From: Alphaproteobacteria bacterium
GTDB lineage: Bacteria > Pseudomonadota > Alphaproteobacteria > SHVP01
DNA: 13,146 nucleotides
Direction of reading: 5' to 3'
Assembly (NCBI GenBank): GCA_026421105.1
Contig: JAPKDI010000017.1
Location: forward strand, 1 to 13,146
Shown here one piece after another: positions 1 through 6,710 of the stretch. The notes beneath the pieces are model-generated. The model was not told the origin of the DNA. It saw only the letters and a list, made by a program, of their open reading frames with translations, and ran no database searches. Made by a program: the position numbers and the translations under genes. How positions within the stretch are numbered: the stretch's first letter is position 1; each line of letters begins with the position of its first letter.

Positions 1-883
1 CTTGATCGAGTGCGCCCTGCAACGCGGCCAATTGCTGGCGCAACAACGCGATCTGCTGGCTCAAGCGCGAGACACGTGCGTTTGCCTCGGTTGAAAGCTC
101 TTGCTCCTCCTCAAGCGCGGTATCGCGCGCCAAGTAGAGGGCTTGAACCTCTGCTAACCGAATGTCGCGATTTAGCAGCTCTTGCTGTGCAAGCAGTGTG
201 CGCTCTTCTGCGCTCGCCAACCGGTCCTGCAATTCGCGGTGAGTGTTCCTCAGGGTGCCGACGATCTGCCGGGTTTCCTCGAGTGCACTCTCAAGGTCCT
301 CTGACTGTGCCGTTAGCGTTTGGGCTTCGCTTTTCGCGGCATCGAGTTTGGCGACTAACGCGCCGACGCGGGTTTCAAGTTTTGCTCGGAGCGTTCGTAG
401 CGCATCGATATCGCGCTCTAAACGCTCCATATCGGAAAGTTGCGTGCGAATTGTCTCGCGATCACGCTCGACGGTGTCGTTGGCGGCCGCCATATTGCGC
501 TCGGCCGTTTCAGCGCGGCGCGTCAAAAGCGCCACGGCTTCATCTAGCCGTGCGGACTCAGAGCGCAGATCTGACAATTCGACCACGAGGTTGTCGCGAT
601 CTTCGTTTGCGCTCTGGAGCGACGCAGAAAGTTGCGCCACGTTAAGCCGCAAGTCGGCGTTGCCTTGGCGCTCGAGTGCGAGCAATTCGGTTAGTTCGTT
701 GACCTGGCTTGTCAGCCGTTGAAGAGCTTCATCACGCCCGGACAGGGCTTGCGACAGAAACACCTGTGCCAGGACAAATACGACCAACAGAAAGATGATG
801 ACAACCAACAGGGCCGCCATCGCGTCGACAAAACCCGGCCAGTAGTCCTGGCTTCGTGTTCGTGTTCGTGATCGGGGGGCCAT
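1..883 (-). CDS. MotB/OmpA-like inner-membrane protein with long coiled coil (partial, C-terminus outside window)
   Basis: The reading frame is open from ATG 883 to the window edge (294 codons, no stop), so the C-terminus is missing. A basic N-terminus (about 12 residues) precedes one hydrophobic segment at about 14-40. It has the MotB-like pattern FVDAMAALL, with an aspartate (Asp20) at the membrane entry where MotB carries its proton-binding Asp. From about residue 45 to the edge the protein is charged, heptad-like and free of proline, as expected of one long coiled coil. By family knowledge such proteins sit N-in/C-out in the inner membrane and end in a peptidoglycan-binding OmpA domain; that domain would lie beyond base 1 and is not seen. 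It starts 12 bases after the stop of the MotA-like gene with no clear Shine-Dalgarno, suggesting coupled translation. It is probably the stator partner of that channel subunit. The substrate or process driven is unknown. Confidence 0.82.
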   Translation of the reverse strand, partial: MAPRSRTRTRSQDYWPGFVDAMAALLVVIIFLLVVFVLAQVFLSQALSGRDEALQRLTSQVNELTELLALERQGNADLRLNVAQLSASLQSANEDRDNLVVELSDLRSESARLDEAVALLTRRAETAERNMAAANDTVERDRETIRTQLSDMERLERDIDALRTLRAKLETRVGALVAKLDAAKSEAQTLTAQSEDLESALEETRQIVGTLRNTHRELQDRLASAEERTLLAQQELLNRDIRLAEVQALYLARDTALEEEQELSTEANARVSRLSQQIALLRQQLAALQGALDQ

Positions 884-895
884 TGTTGGTGTGGG

Positions 896-2026
896 CTAGT
901 TGTTTCGTTTGTCGAGCGACGCTGCGATGGTCCGAGAGAGAAGCTTTAGCTCGCTGCGGAATTCTGAAACCAGTTGCTCCTGGCCACGGGTTGTCGCGTC
1001 GAGCAATTGACCGAGATAAACATCCATATTGCGTAAGTGAGTCTGTGAGGTTTTGTCAGCGCTGCCACCGTCCGCGATGCGCTGGAGGACCGGCTTCATG
1101 TCCATCTGACTCTCGACCAGTTTGACCATCAGGTCCTGTTCGGAGCGCATCTGGTCGGTGAGGGTCGCGAGCCGTTCGGAAAGATTTACGAACGTCTGAT
1201 TGGCGCTGTGTCGACCACTTTCAGCCGTGCTCATGGTGCGCTGCAGGTTGTCCAAACTCTCAGCGGTTTGTTCGAGGAGGGCCTGGACGTAGGCCGGAAC
1301 CGATTGGTCACTTTCCGCCAGTCCACCACCGCTTGAAAGGCGGGTGACACTGGATAGCCACTCCTCGAGATCATTGTAGAACCGGTTCTGCGCTTGCCCG
1401 GTTTGAAGATCGAGAAAGCCCAACACAAGCGATCCGCCGAGGCCAAACAGTGAGGATGAAAAGGCCGTGCCCATGCCGCTGAGCGGCGCCTCCAGGCCTT
1501 GTCGCAGGCTATCGAACTGAGCGCTGAAATCACCGCCGTCCACGGTCAGGGTCGAGATCGTGTCACCCACGGCGGCGATCGTTTGGAGCAATCCCCAAAA
1601 AGTTCCGAGCAATCCTAGGAAGACCAAAAGCCCGATCATGTAGCGTGATATGTCGCGTGATTCGTCGAGGCGTGACGAAATGCCGTCGAGCAATGAACGC
1701 ATCGACAACGTGGATAGTTGCATCCGACGACTTGTCCGATCGCCCAACATGGTCGCCATTGGTCCCAGAAGCGTCGGTGGCTCTTGAACCGACAGGCCGG
1801 GCTCACTGCGACGGAAAGTTTCGATCCACTGCACTTCGGGCCGCAGCAGGAGCACCTGACGGAACGAGTAGACGATACCGAGGACCAGGACCCCCAGGAT
1901 CAGACCGTTAATGGCCGGGTTGGCCTGGAATGCGGAGACAAGAGGGCGGCTGATTGCGAGTACAACCGCCGCCGCGATCAGCAGAAAGACGATCATCCTC
2001 GCCAAGAATGTGCGGGTTCCGGTCAT
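896..2026 (-). CDS. MotA/TolQ/ExbB-family proton-channel protein with cytoplasmic coiled-coil tail
   Basis: A 376-residue protein with four hydrophobic segments at about 11-29, 39-56, 128-150 and 183-206, which is the MotA arrangement with a roughly 70-residue cytoplasmic loop between segments 2 and 3. Segment 3 contains LGLLGTFWGLLQTI and segment 4 GMGTAFSSSLFGLGGSL, the two conserved signatures of the MotA/TolQ/ExbB channel fold. After segment 4 about 170 polar residues follow, largely heptad-like, predicted cytoplasmic. By family knowledge such subunits form a pentameric ring around a dimer of a MotB/TolR-like partner, and the next gene downstream encodes one. The gene lies 52 bases after an OmpA-domain gene. 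No flagellar genes are nearby, so a flagellar role is not supported. The long tail recalls ZorA of Zorya defence, but no other Zorya gene is present. The family is firm; the function is unknown. Confidence 0.88.
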   Translation of the reverse strand: MTGTRTFLARMIVFLLIAAAVVLAISRPLVSAFQANPAINGLILGVLVLGIVYSFRQVLLLRPEVQWIETFRRSEPGLSVQEPPTLLGPMATMLGDRTSRRMQLSTLSMRSLLDGISSRLDESRDISRYMIGLLVFLGLLGTFWGLLQTIAAVGDTISTLTVDGGDFSAQFDSLRQGLEAPLSGMGTAFSSSLFGLGGSLVLGFLDLQTGQAQNRFYNDLEEWLSSVTRLSSGGGLAESDQSVPAYVQALLEQTAESLDNLQRTMSTAESGRHSANQTFVNLSERLATLTDQMRSEQDLMVKLVESQMDMKPVLQRIADGGSADKTSQTHLRNMDVYLGQLLDATTRGQEQLVSEFRSELKLLSRTIAASLDKRNN

Positions 2027-2078
2027 GGTGTTTCTTGATCGCTCCCCTTAGGCGCTCGGCCCTGCTTGGTTTTTCAGA

Positions 2079-2942
2079 TTATTGCGTCAGCAATATGACG
2101 TCCACGCGGTCACTCGGACCGCCGTCATTCGGTGCACCGAGGGCGCGCACATCGATGCGTGTGCTTCGGACGCCGTTCTCAATCAAGTAGGAGCGGACCG
2201 CAAGGGCGCGCGATAGTGACTCGCGCCGGGCGGCGCTCGGACGGTCGCTTGTGCCGCTCGCGAATGCCTTCAACTGAATGCGCTGGTTGTTCGCAGCAAG
2301 AGCAGCCGCCATTTGCTGCAGTTGCTGCTGCGCGGCGGCATTGAGCTTCGTGGCTGATCCTTCGAATAACAGTCTCAGTGCCTGGCCATCCGCGGGCGGT
2401 AATGCGGCGGTTTGTTGGCTCGAGGCCGGCGCTGGCGCAATCGCTTTTGGTGGCGTCACCGCACGATTTTGGACAGGCGCTTGGCGCGCGACTTGTGGCG
2501 CTGGGGGTGTGACCAGCGCTGGCGCGGCGGTGGCGGGTTCTTGCGCACGAGGCGCCACCGGCCTGGCCGGCGGAGGCGTGACGGGTGCGCGTACGACCGG
2601 CGCGACGGGCGCCGCCACGGCAGGTCTGGCTGTGATGCGTGGTGCTGATAGCGCCGGTCGACTTCTCGGCGCCGGTGTTGTCCGAGCGTCACCGGGTGCA
2701 CGAAGAACGATGGCTTGGCTCGTGTTTTCACCGGGAAAGCGGAGGGTGCGTTTGCTGGCGCGGCCGTCAAGGTTGCGCAACGCTTCTAGGTTGACCTCCA
2801 CGGTCGACTGGCCACTTCCGCCGATGATCACGGTCTCCTGTGCCCAGGCGCTACCGCTGAAAGCGACCACGCCGATGGCTGCTGCTCCAGCAAGCCGCCA
2901 AGATGACCGGCTGATCAGTGCGCGCTGTCGATGATCATTCAT
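2079..2942 (-). CDS. Exported OmpA-domain protein with Pro/Ala-rich linker
   Basis: A 287-residue protein from ATG 2942. An in-frame start 60 bases further upstream exists, but ATG 2942 is preceded by AGGGAG at 9 bases and is followed directly by a signal peptide: basic start, hydrophobic core at about 17-30, cleavage probably after AWA at residue 34. Residues about 83-185 form a linker rich in Pro and Ala with a PPP at 123-125 and several PP pairs. Residues about 187-287 are an OmpA-like domain, with the RAxxVxxxL signature as RALAVRSYL at about 245-253. The loop between the Asp of TSD (about 233) and that Arg is about three residues shorter than in E. coli OmpA, so binding to peptidoglycan diaminopimelate is likely but not certain. 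It is first in the envelope cluster with the MotA- and MotB-like genes and 93 bases after suhB. It is probably periplasmic and cell-wall associated. Its specific role is unknown. Confidence 0.85.
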   Translation of the reverse strand: MNDHRQRALISRSSWRLAGAAAIGVVAFSGSAWAQETVIIGGSGQSTVEVNLEALRNLDGRASKRTLRFPGENTSQAIVLRAPGDARTTPAPRSRPALSAPRITARPAVAAPVAPVVRAPVTPPPARPVAPRAQEPATAAPALVTPPAPQVARQAPVQNRAVTPPKAIAPAPASSQQTAALPPADGQALRLLFEGSATKLNAAAQQQLQQMAAALAANNQRIQLKAFASGTSDRPSAARRESLSRALAVRSYLIENGVRSTRIDVRALGAPNDGGPSDRVDVILLTQ

Positions 2943-2951
2943 CGAAATTGT

Positions 2952-2957
2952 CTCCCT
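2952..2957 (-). promoter_or_regulatory. Ribosome binding site of the OmpA-domain gene
   Basis: On the minus strand the sequence reads AGGGAG, nine bases before ATG 2942. This decides the start: the longer frame beginning at 3002 has no comparable site and would bury the signal peptide behind 20 polar residues. Confidence 0.7.
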
Positions 2958-2964
2958 GCCTAAG

Positions 2965-2991
2965 CCCACGGCGTTCTGTGGCGCCGTTGGG
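2965..2991 (-). other. Intergenic hairpin between suhB and the OmpA-domain gene
   Basis: An inverted repeat with arms 2965-2973 and 2982-2991: a six-pair core (ACGGCG/CGCCGT), a one-base bulge and three more G-C pairs, around an eight-base loop. A second small inverted repeat (GCTAG, 5-base loop, CTAGC) lies at 3021-3035, just after the suhB stop. Neither is followed by a run of U in the minus-strand transcript, so they do not look like classic intrinsic terminators. They could mark an RNA-processing or pausing point, or separate expression of suhB from the envelope genes. That role is inferred. Confidence 0.4.
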
Positions 2992-3035
2992 CAAGGTCGC
3001 ACCTTAGCTCAGCGCCGTGCGCTAGGACAACTAGC

Positions 3036-3866
3036 TCAAAGCCCAGTTTCCGGCCAATCCGGTAGCTTCTGGGCACCCTTAAGGAGGTCGAGCATTGAAC
3101 GATGCAGATCGGGGTTGGTGGCAAGAACGTCACCCGAATCGAGCATAGTCCCAGCGCCGTTTAGATCGGTCACAAATCCACCGGCCTCACGCACCAGGAC
3201 AAGCCCTGCCGCGATATCCCACTTTCTCAGGTCCGATTCCCAATAGCCGTCATAGCGGCCCGCAGCGACATAGGCGAGATCAAGCGCGGCCGAACCGAAC
3301 CGGCGGATTGCCGCCACTTTGTCGGTCATCATGGCGAGCTGCTTCATGAACGGCATGATCGTCTCGGCGCCGCGGATTGTCGGAATGCCGGTTGCGAGGA
3401 CGGATTCCGCCAATGTTCGTCGGGCCGACACGCGGAGGCGCTGATCGTTGAGGTAGGCGCCAGCGCCCTTCTCAGCAGCGAACGTTTCGTCGCGCAAGGG
3501 GTCATAGATCAGTCCCGCAACGATTTCCGTGCCGCGCTGATGGGCGATTGAAATACAAAAGTGGGGCAGGCCGTGGAGAAAATTCGTGGTGCCGTCCAGC
3601 GGATCGATGATCCAGCGGTTGTCCGCATCACTTCCTTTGACCTCAACACCTTCTTCGGTGAGAAAGCCCCAACCGGGTCGTGCTTTCCCGAGAAGTTCGC
3701 GCAGCACCTGGTCCGCTTTTCGATCAGCGGAACTGACAAAATCGGCAGGCCCTTTGATCGAGACTTGGAGCTTTTCGACTTCGCCAAAGTCGCGAACAAG
3801 CAGACGCCCGACGCGCTTCGCTGCGCCCGACATCACGTTGAGGATTGGCGACCGTGGTCCGGCCAT
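3036..3866 (-). CDS. suhB: Inositol monophosphatase family protein (SuhB-like)
   Basis: A 276-residue protein of the Mg-dependent, lithium-sensitive phosphatase family, about the usual length. The metal-binding motifs are complete: Glu71/Glu72 in LTEEG, Asp88 and Asp91 in WIIDPLDGTTNF (85-96), and Asp217 in WDIAAG. The family hydrolyses myo-inositol-1-phosphate and related sugar phosphates. In E. coli SuhB also works with the NusA/NusG antitermination complex on rRNA, so the physiological role here could be either. The start is five bases after the efp stop, pointing to co-transcription with efp and probably translational coupling, since no clear Shine-Dalgarno is seen. A later in-frame Met at residue 12 is possible, but the first ATG fits the N-terminal helix of relatives. 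Family assignment is firm; the symbol is by similarity. Confidence 0.93.
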   Translation of the reverse strand: MAGPRSPILNVMSGAAKRVGRLLVRDFGEVEKLQVSIKGPADFVSSADRKADQVLRELLGKARPGWGFLTEEGVEVKGSDADNRWIIDPLDGTTNFLHGLPHFCISIAHQRGTEIVAGLIYDPLRDETFAAEKGAGAYLNDQRLRVSARRTLAESVLATGIPTIRGAETIMPFMKQLAMMTDKVAAIRRFGSAALDLAYVAAGRYDGYWESDLRKWDIAAGLVLVREAGGFVTDLNGAGTMLDSGDVLATNPDLHRSMLDLLKGAQKLPDWPETGL

Positions 3867-3871
3867 CGGGC

Positions 3872-4435
3872 CTAGTCGGCTCGTTTGAGGTAGGTTCCGT
3901 CCGCGGTATTCACGATGATCCGCGTCCCGGTCTCGACGAAGGGCGGCACCATTACACGCACGCCGTTATCCATCTGGGCGGGCTTGTAGGATGACGAGGC
4001 CGTCTGGCCCTTTACGACCGGCTCGGCTTCCACGACCTCAAGGATCACGGTGGCCGGTAACTGAATGCCGACCGGCGTGCCCTCAACACTTTTCATTGTG
4101 ACAACCATGCCATCTTGCAGGTAGGTCGCGTCGTCGCCGAGCATGCCAGTGCCCATCGCGATCTGTTCGTATGAGTCCGGGTCCATGAACGTGAAGATAT
4201 CGCCGTCGGCAAACAAATACTGCACATCCCGTTCTTCGGTGTTCAGCTTTTCAACGCTGTCAGCGGTCCGCCAGCGTTGGTTGGTCTTCACACCATTTGT
4301 CAGGTCGCGCATCTCCACAGCGATAAACGCGCCGCCCTTGCCAGGCTGGATCATCTGAATCTTGATGACCGCCATTTGGCGTCCTTCATATTCGATCACC
4401 ATGCCGGGTCGAATCTGGTTGGCGTTGATCTTCAT
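3872..4435 (-). CDS. efp: Elongation factor P
   Basis: A 187-residue protein of normal EF-P length with the three beta-barrel domains: KOW-like at about 1-63, OB at about 64-126 and a C-terminal OB-like domain from about 127. The exposed loop of domain I reads PGKGGAF, with Lys33 where E. coli has Lys34, the residue that receives beta-lysine. EF-P binds the ribosome between the P and E sites and relieves stalling at polyproline. The modification genes epmB (45 bases upstream, same strand) and epmA (divergent beyond it) flank it, which supports a lysylated rather than rhamnosylated EF-P: the rhamnosylated type has Arg at this place. A perfect hairpin lies between epmB and efp, so efp may have its own promoter. 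The Shine-Dalgarno before ATG 4435 is poor. suhB follows within five bases. Confidence 0.97.
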   Translation of the reverse strand: MKINANQIRPGMVIEYEGRQMAVIKIQMIQPGKGGAFIAVEMRDLTNGVKTNQRWRTADSVEKLNTEERDVQYLFADGDIFTFMDPDSYEQIAMGTGMLGDDATYLQDGMVVTMKSVEGTPVGIQLPATVILEVVEAEPVVKGQTASSSYKPAQMDNGVRVMVPPFVETGTRIIVNTADGTYLKRAD

Positions 4436-4472
4436 TGCGCGCTCGGGGTCTGGATGAGGGCGCGGAAACTAA

Positions 4473-4498
4473 CAGTTTGCCTAATCAGAGGCAAACTG
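4473..4498 (-). terminator. Perfect 10-bp hairpin over the epmB stop codon (possible terminator or attenuator)
   Basis: Arms 4473-4482 and 4489-4498 are a perfect ten-base inverted repeat (CAGTTTGCCT/AGGCAAACTG) around a six-base loop. The epmB stop codon (4481-4483) lies at the arm/loop border. In the minus-strand transcript the hairpin is followed by UUAGUUU, a broken U-tract, so termination would be partial. It would reduce read-through from epmB into efp, which is needed in far larger amounts. Within the hairpin and after it, TTGCCT and TAGTTT spaced 17 bases could also form a weak promoter for efp. The structure is seen; its function is inferred. Confidence 0.5.
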
Positions 4499-5575
4499 CT
4501 GGCCGTCTTCCAACTCGTCTTGGTAGTCGTGCACGCACCCCCCCGGATCGCGAACGCGATAGTCCCCGTTCTCAGTCTCCAGCGCGTGCTCGATCCCGAC
4601 AGGGACTTTGCCGTGGCCGCCGGGAATATCGAGCACGTAGGTCGGCTGACACAGCCCCGACACGTCTCCGCGCAGGTTGTCGACCAGGCTGCGTCCACGT
4701 TTGAGACTGGGGCGGAAATGCCGAGTCCCTGGCGCGCGATCGGGATGGTGGAGGTAGTAGGGTTTGACCCGTGCACGGACCAACGAACGGAACAAAGCCT
4801 CAAGGGTGGGCGCGTCATCGTTCACACCCTTTAGGAGTACAGACTGAGAAAGAACCGGGATGCCTGCATCGATGATGCGCCGGATCGCCTTGACCGCTGG
4901 CGGCGACAGCTCACGCGGGTGATTGCAATGGACAACGACATAGACCGCCTTTTCCGCCTGCATCGCGTCGATCAGGAAAGCGTCTATCCGCGCGGGATCG
5001 ACGATTGGAACACGCGTGTGAACGCGAATGACCCCAAGGTGATCAATACCATCGAGGGCCTGCACCGCTTCCTTCAAGCGCCGCGGCGACAGGATGAACG
5101 GATCACCCCCTGTCAGGATGACTTCCCAAACCTCGGGTCGGCGCTGCACATAGTCGATTGCCGCCGCGATTTCGGTCTCGGAAAGTGGTTTTTCAGTGCT
5201 CCCAACGCGTTCGCGGCGGAAGCAATAGCGACAGTAGACCGGGCAGGTATGGAGAAGTTTCAGGAGAACTCGATCAGGGTAACGGTGGACGATTCCGGGT
5301 ACCGGGCTAAACCGGTCGTCGCCAATGGGGTCGGGGTCTTCATTAGGCGACTCAGAAAGCTCTGCGACCGTCGGGACGAATTGCCGAGAAATCGGATCGG
5401 CGGCGTCAGTAGCATCGATCAACGATAGTACTGTTGGGGTCACGGATACCGCGTAGCGCGCCGCTACTCTCTCGGCGTCACCGTGTGTGTCGCGCGATAT
5501 CAATCCGGCGTCCACCAGGGATTGAGCGTCTCGAATCGCACCCGAACGGGTGTTTGGCGGCAGCGGCAGCGGCAT
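4481..5575 (-). CDS. epmB: Radical SAM lysine 2,3-aminomutase, EF-P beta-lysine pathway (EpmB/KamA family)
   Basis: A 364-residue radical SAM enzyme. CxxxCxxC at Cys111, Cys115 and Cys118 (CPVYCRYC) binds the 4Fe-4S cluster, TGGDP at 155-159 is the SAM-contact motif, and Lys323 in PGGHGKVP is the expected PLP lysine. Asp279 (HPD) and Asp316 (YVLD) align with the two substrate-lysine aspartates of clostridial KamA. E. coli EpmB has a shorter, different C-terminus. The clostridial C-terminal CxCxxC zinc site is absent. It should convert alpha-lysine to beta-lysine, and its place between efp and epmA makes EF-P modification the likely purpose. The start ATG 5575 has AAAGGA (5582-5587) six bases upstream. 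It diverges from epmA, with 64 bases between the starts. Catabolic KamA is the alternative, but no lysine-degradation gene is nearby. Confidence 0.9.
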   Translation of the reverse strand: MPLPLPPNTRSGAIRDAQSLVDAGLISRDTHGDAERVAARYAVSVTPTVLSLIDATDAADPISRQFVPTVAELSESPNEDPDPIGDDRFSPVPGIVHRYPDRVLLKLLHTCPVYCRYCFRRERVGSTEKPLSETEIAAAIDYVQRRPEVWEVILTGGDPFILSPRRLKEAVQALDGIDHLGVIRVHTRVPIVDPARIDAFLIDAMQAEKAVYVVVHCNHPRELSPPAVKAIRRIIDAGIPVLSQSVLLKGVNDDAPTLEALFRSLVRARVKPYYLHHPDRAPGTRHFRPSLKRGRSLVDNLRGDVSGLCQPTYVLDIPGGHGKVPVGIEHALETENGDYRVRDPGGCVHDYQDELEDGQQFASD

Positions 5576-5594
5576 CGTGGATCCTTTGGACTGA

Positions 5595-5624
5595 TTGGTC
5601 TGCTAGACTTCGTCGCGGTATAGC
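5595..5624 (+). promoter_or_regulatory. Possible epmA promoter; -10 may be shared with epmB
   Basis: In the 64-base gap between the divergent starts, TTGGTC (5595-5600) and TATAGC (5619-5624) are spaced 18 bases on the plus strand. The expected transcription start, near 5631, would leave only about nine bases before the epmA GTG. The -10 core TATA is symmetrical, so the minus strand reads CTATAC at the same place and could serve epmB, though no good -35 for epmB is seen. Both matches are weak. Confidence 0.3.
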
Positions 5625-5639
5625 GGGTTTCTCGGCTCA

Positions 5640-6710
5640 GTGAAAAGTAACGGTAACGCGCCGCCCTGGCGGCCTGATCAGTTTGCGCGACGCGCGCCCT
5701 ATTTGAAGGCGCGTGGAGCAATTCTTACCGCTTTACGCACTTGGTTTGGGCAAAACGGATTTGTTGAGGTGGATACCCCGGCCCTCCAAATATCACCGGG
5801 GGTCGAGGCTCACCTGCGGGCATTCACGACGACGCTTGAGGAACCGTTCGGGCTCGGCGCACGACAGATGTTCCTCCATACCTCACCGGAATACGCCATG
5901 AAGAAACTTCTGGCTGCCGGCGTGCCGCGATTGTTTCAAATCGGTCATGTCTGGCGCAACGAAGCGCGATCGCCGATCCATCACCCCGAATTCACGATGA
6001 TCGAATGGTATGCCGCGAACGAGGACCAAGATGCCCTGATGACACAGTGCGCCGATCTGGTTCGTGCCGCCTTGGCCGCCGTTCCGCATGACCTGTCTCG
6101 CGGCTGCCTCACCTTTGGGACACAGACAGCTGATCCTACGGGCCCCTTTGAGCGGGTGACGATGGCGGAGGCTTATGCGCGTCATGCCGGGATCGATCTC
6201 CTCGCGACTCTTGATGCTGATGGGTCGCCGATTCACGGCGCCCTTCTCGCGGCGTGTCGTGTCAGTGGGATCGCCGCGGCGGACGGGGACACGTGGGAGG
6301 ACATGTTCTTTCGCATATTTGTTGATCGGATCGAAATGCATCTCGGCATCGATCGGCCGACACTGCTTGTCGATTGGCCTGCCCCTCTTGCCGCGCTTGC
6401 TCGGATCGATCCGAATGATCAACGAATTGCGCAACGGTGCGAGCTTTATGTCGCAGGCCTAGAACTCGGCAATGGCTTCGTCGAATTGACCGATCCTGCC
6501 GAACAGCGGCGCCGCTTCGAGACCGATCTTGCGACAAAAGTGGCGTTAGGCGCCCCCGGATATCCCATAGACGATGATCTTCTTGCTGCAATAGAGCACG
6601 GGTTGCCCGCGTCGGTCGGAATGGCTGTGGGGTTTGATCGACTCGTTATGCTGGCGACCGGCGCTGAAACGATTGCAGATGTTTTGTGGCTACCGGTCGC
6701 GGAACTCTAG
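5640..6710 (+). CDS. epmA: EF-P--(R)-beta-lysine ligase EpmA (GenX/PoxA), class II LysRS paralogue
   Basis: A 356-residue protein with only the catalytic core of class II lysyl-tRNA synthetase and no N-terminal anticodon-binding OB domain. Class II motif 2 is at about 99-124 (VWRNEA, then HHPEFTMIEWY), GNGFVELTD at 277-285, and motif 3 GMAVGFDRLVML at 327-338. Ala329 in motif 3 matches the alanine of E. coli EpmA (Ala298) where LysRS has glycine, a residue tied to the preference for beta-lysine. The enzyme activates (R)-beta-lysine with ATP and transfers it to the EF-P lysine. At 356 residues it is longer than E. coli EpmA (325). The start GTG 5640 is the best available, with no clear Shine-Dalgarno; the conserved homology begins about residue 10. 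Its stop shares the bases CTAG with the stop of thiE on the other strand. Confidence 0.95.
   Translation: MKSNGNAPPWRPDQFARRAPYLKARGAILTALRTWFGQNGFVEVDTPALQISPGVEAHLRAFTTTLEEPFGLGARQMFLHTSPEYAMKKLLAAGVPRLFQIGHVWRNEARSPIHHPEFTMIEWYAANEDQDALMTQCADLVRAALAAVPHDLSRGCLTFGTQTADPTGPFERVTMAEAYARHAGIDLLATLDADGSPIHGALLAACRVSGIAAADGDTWEDMFFRIFVDRIEMHLGIDRPTLLVDWPAPLAALARIDPNDQRIAQRCELYVAGLELGNGFVELTDPAEQRRRFETDLATKVALGAPGYPIDDDLLAAIEHGLPASVGMAVGFDRLVMLATGAETIADVLWLPVAEL

Noticed and set aside
10..722. Two plus-strand open frames (10-645 and 243-722) rich in Arg and Ser
   Set aside because: They are antisense to the MotB-like coiled-coil gene, which has an intact frame, membrane segment and family pattern. 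The plus frames have neither.
1..2026. Zorya anti-phage system (ZorA/ZorB-like pair)
   Set aside because: The MotA-like tail and MotB-like partner recall ZorAB, but no ZorC, ZorD or ZorE is present. The left flank is unseen, while the right neighbours are housekeeping genes.
2278..2934. Long open frame on the plus strand (about 218 codons, Ala/Gly-rich)
   Set aside because: It is the antisense of the Pro/Ala-rich linker of the OmpA-domain gene. The GC-rich composition avoids stops on both strands, and it has no recognisable motif.
4277..4834. Plus-strand open frame of 185 codons across the efp-epmB junction
   Set aside because: It is antisense to two confident genes and crosses the intergenic hairpin. 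No family pattern.
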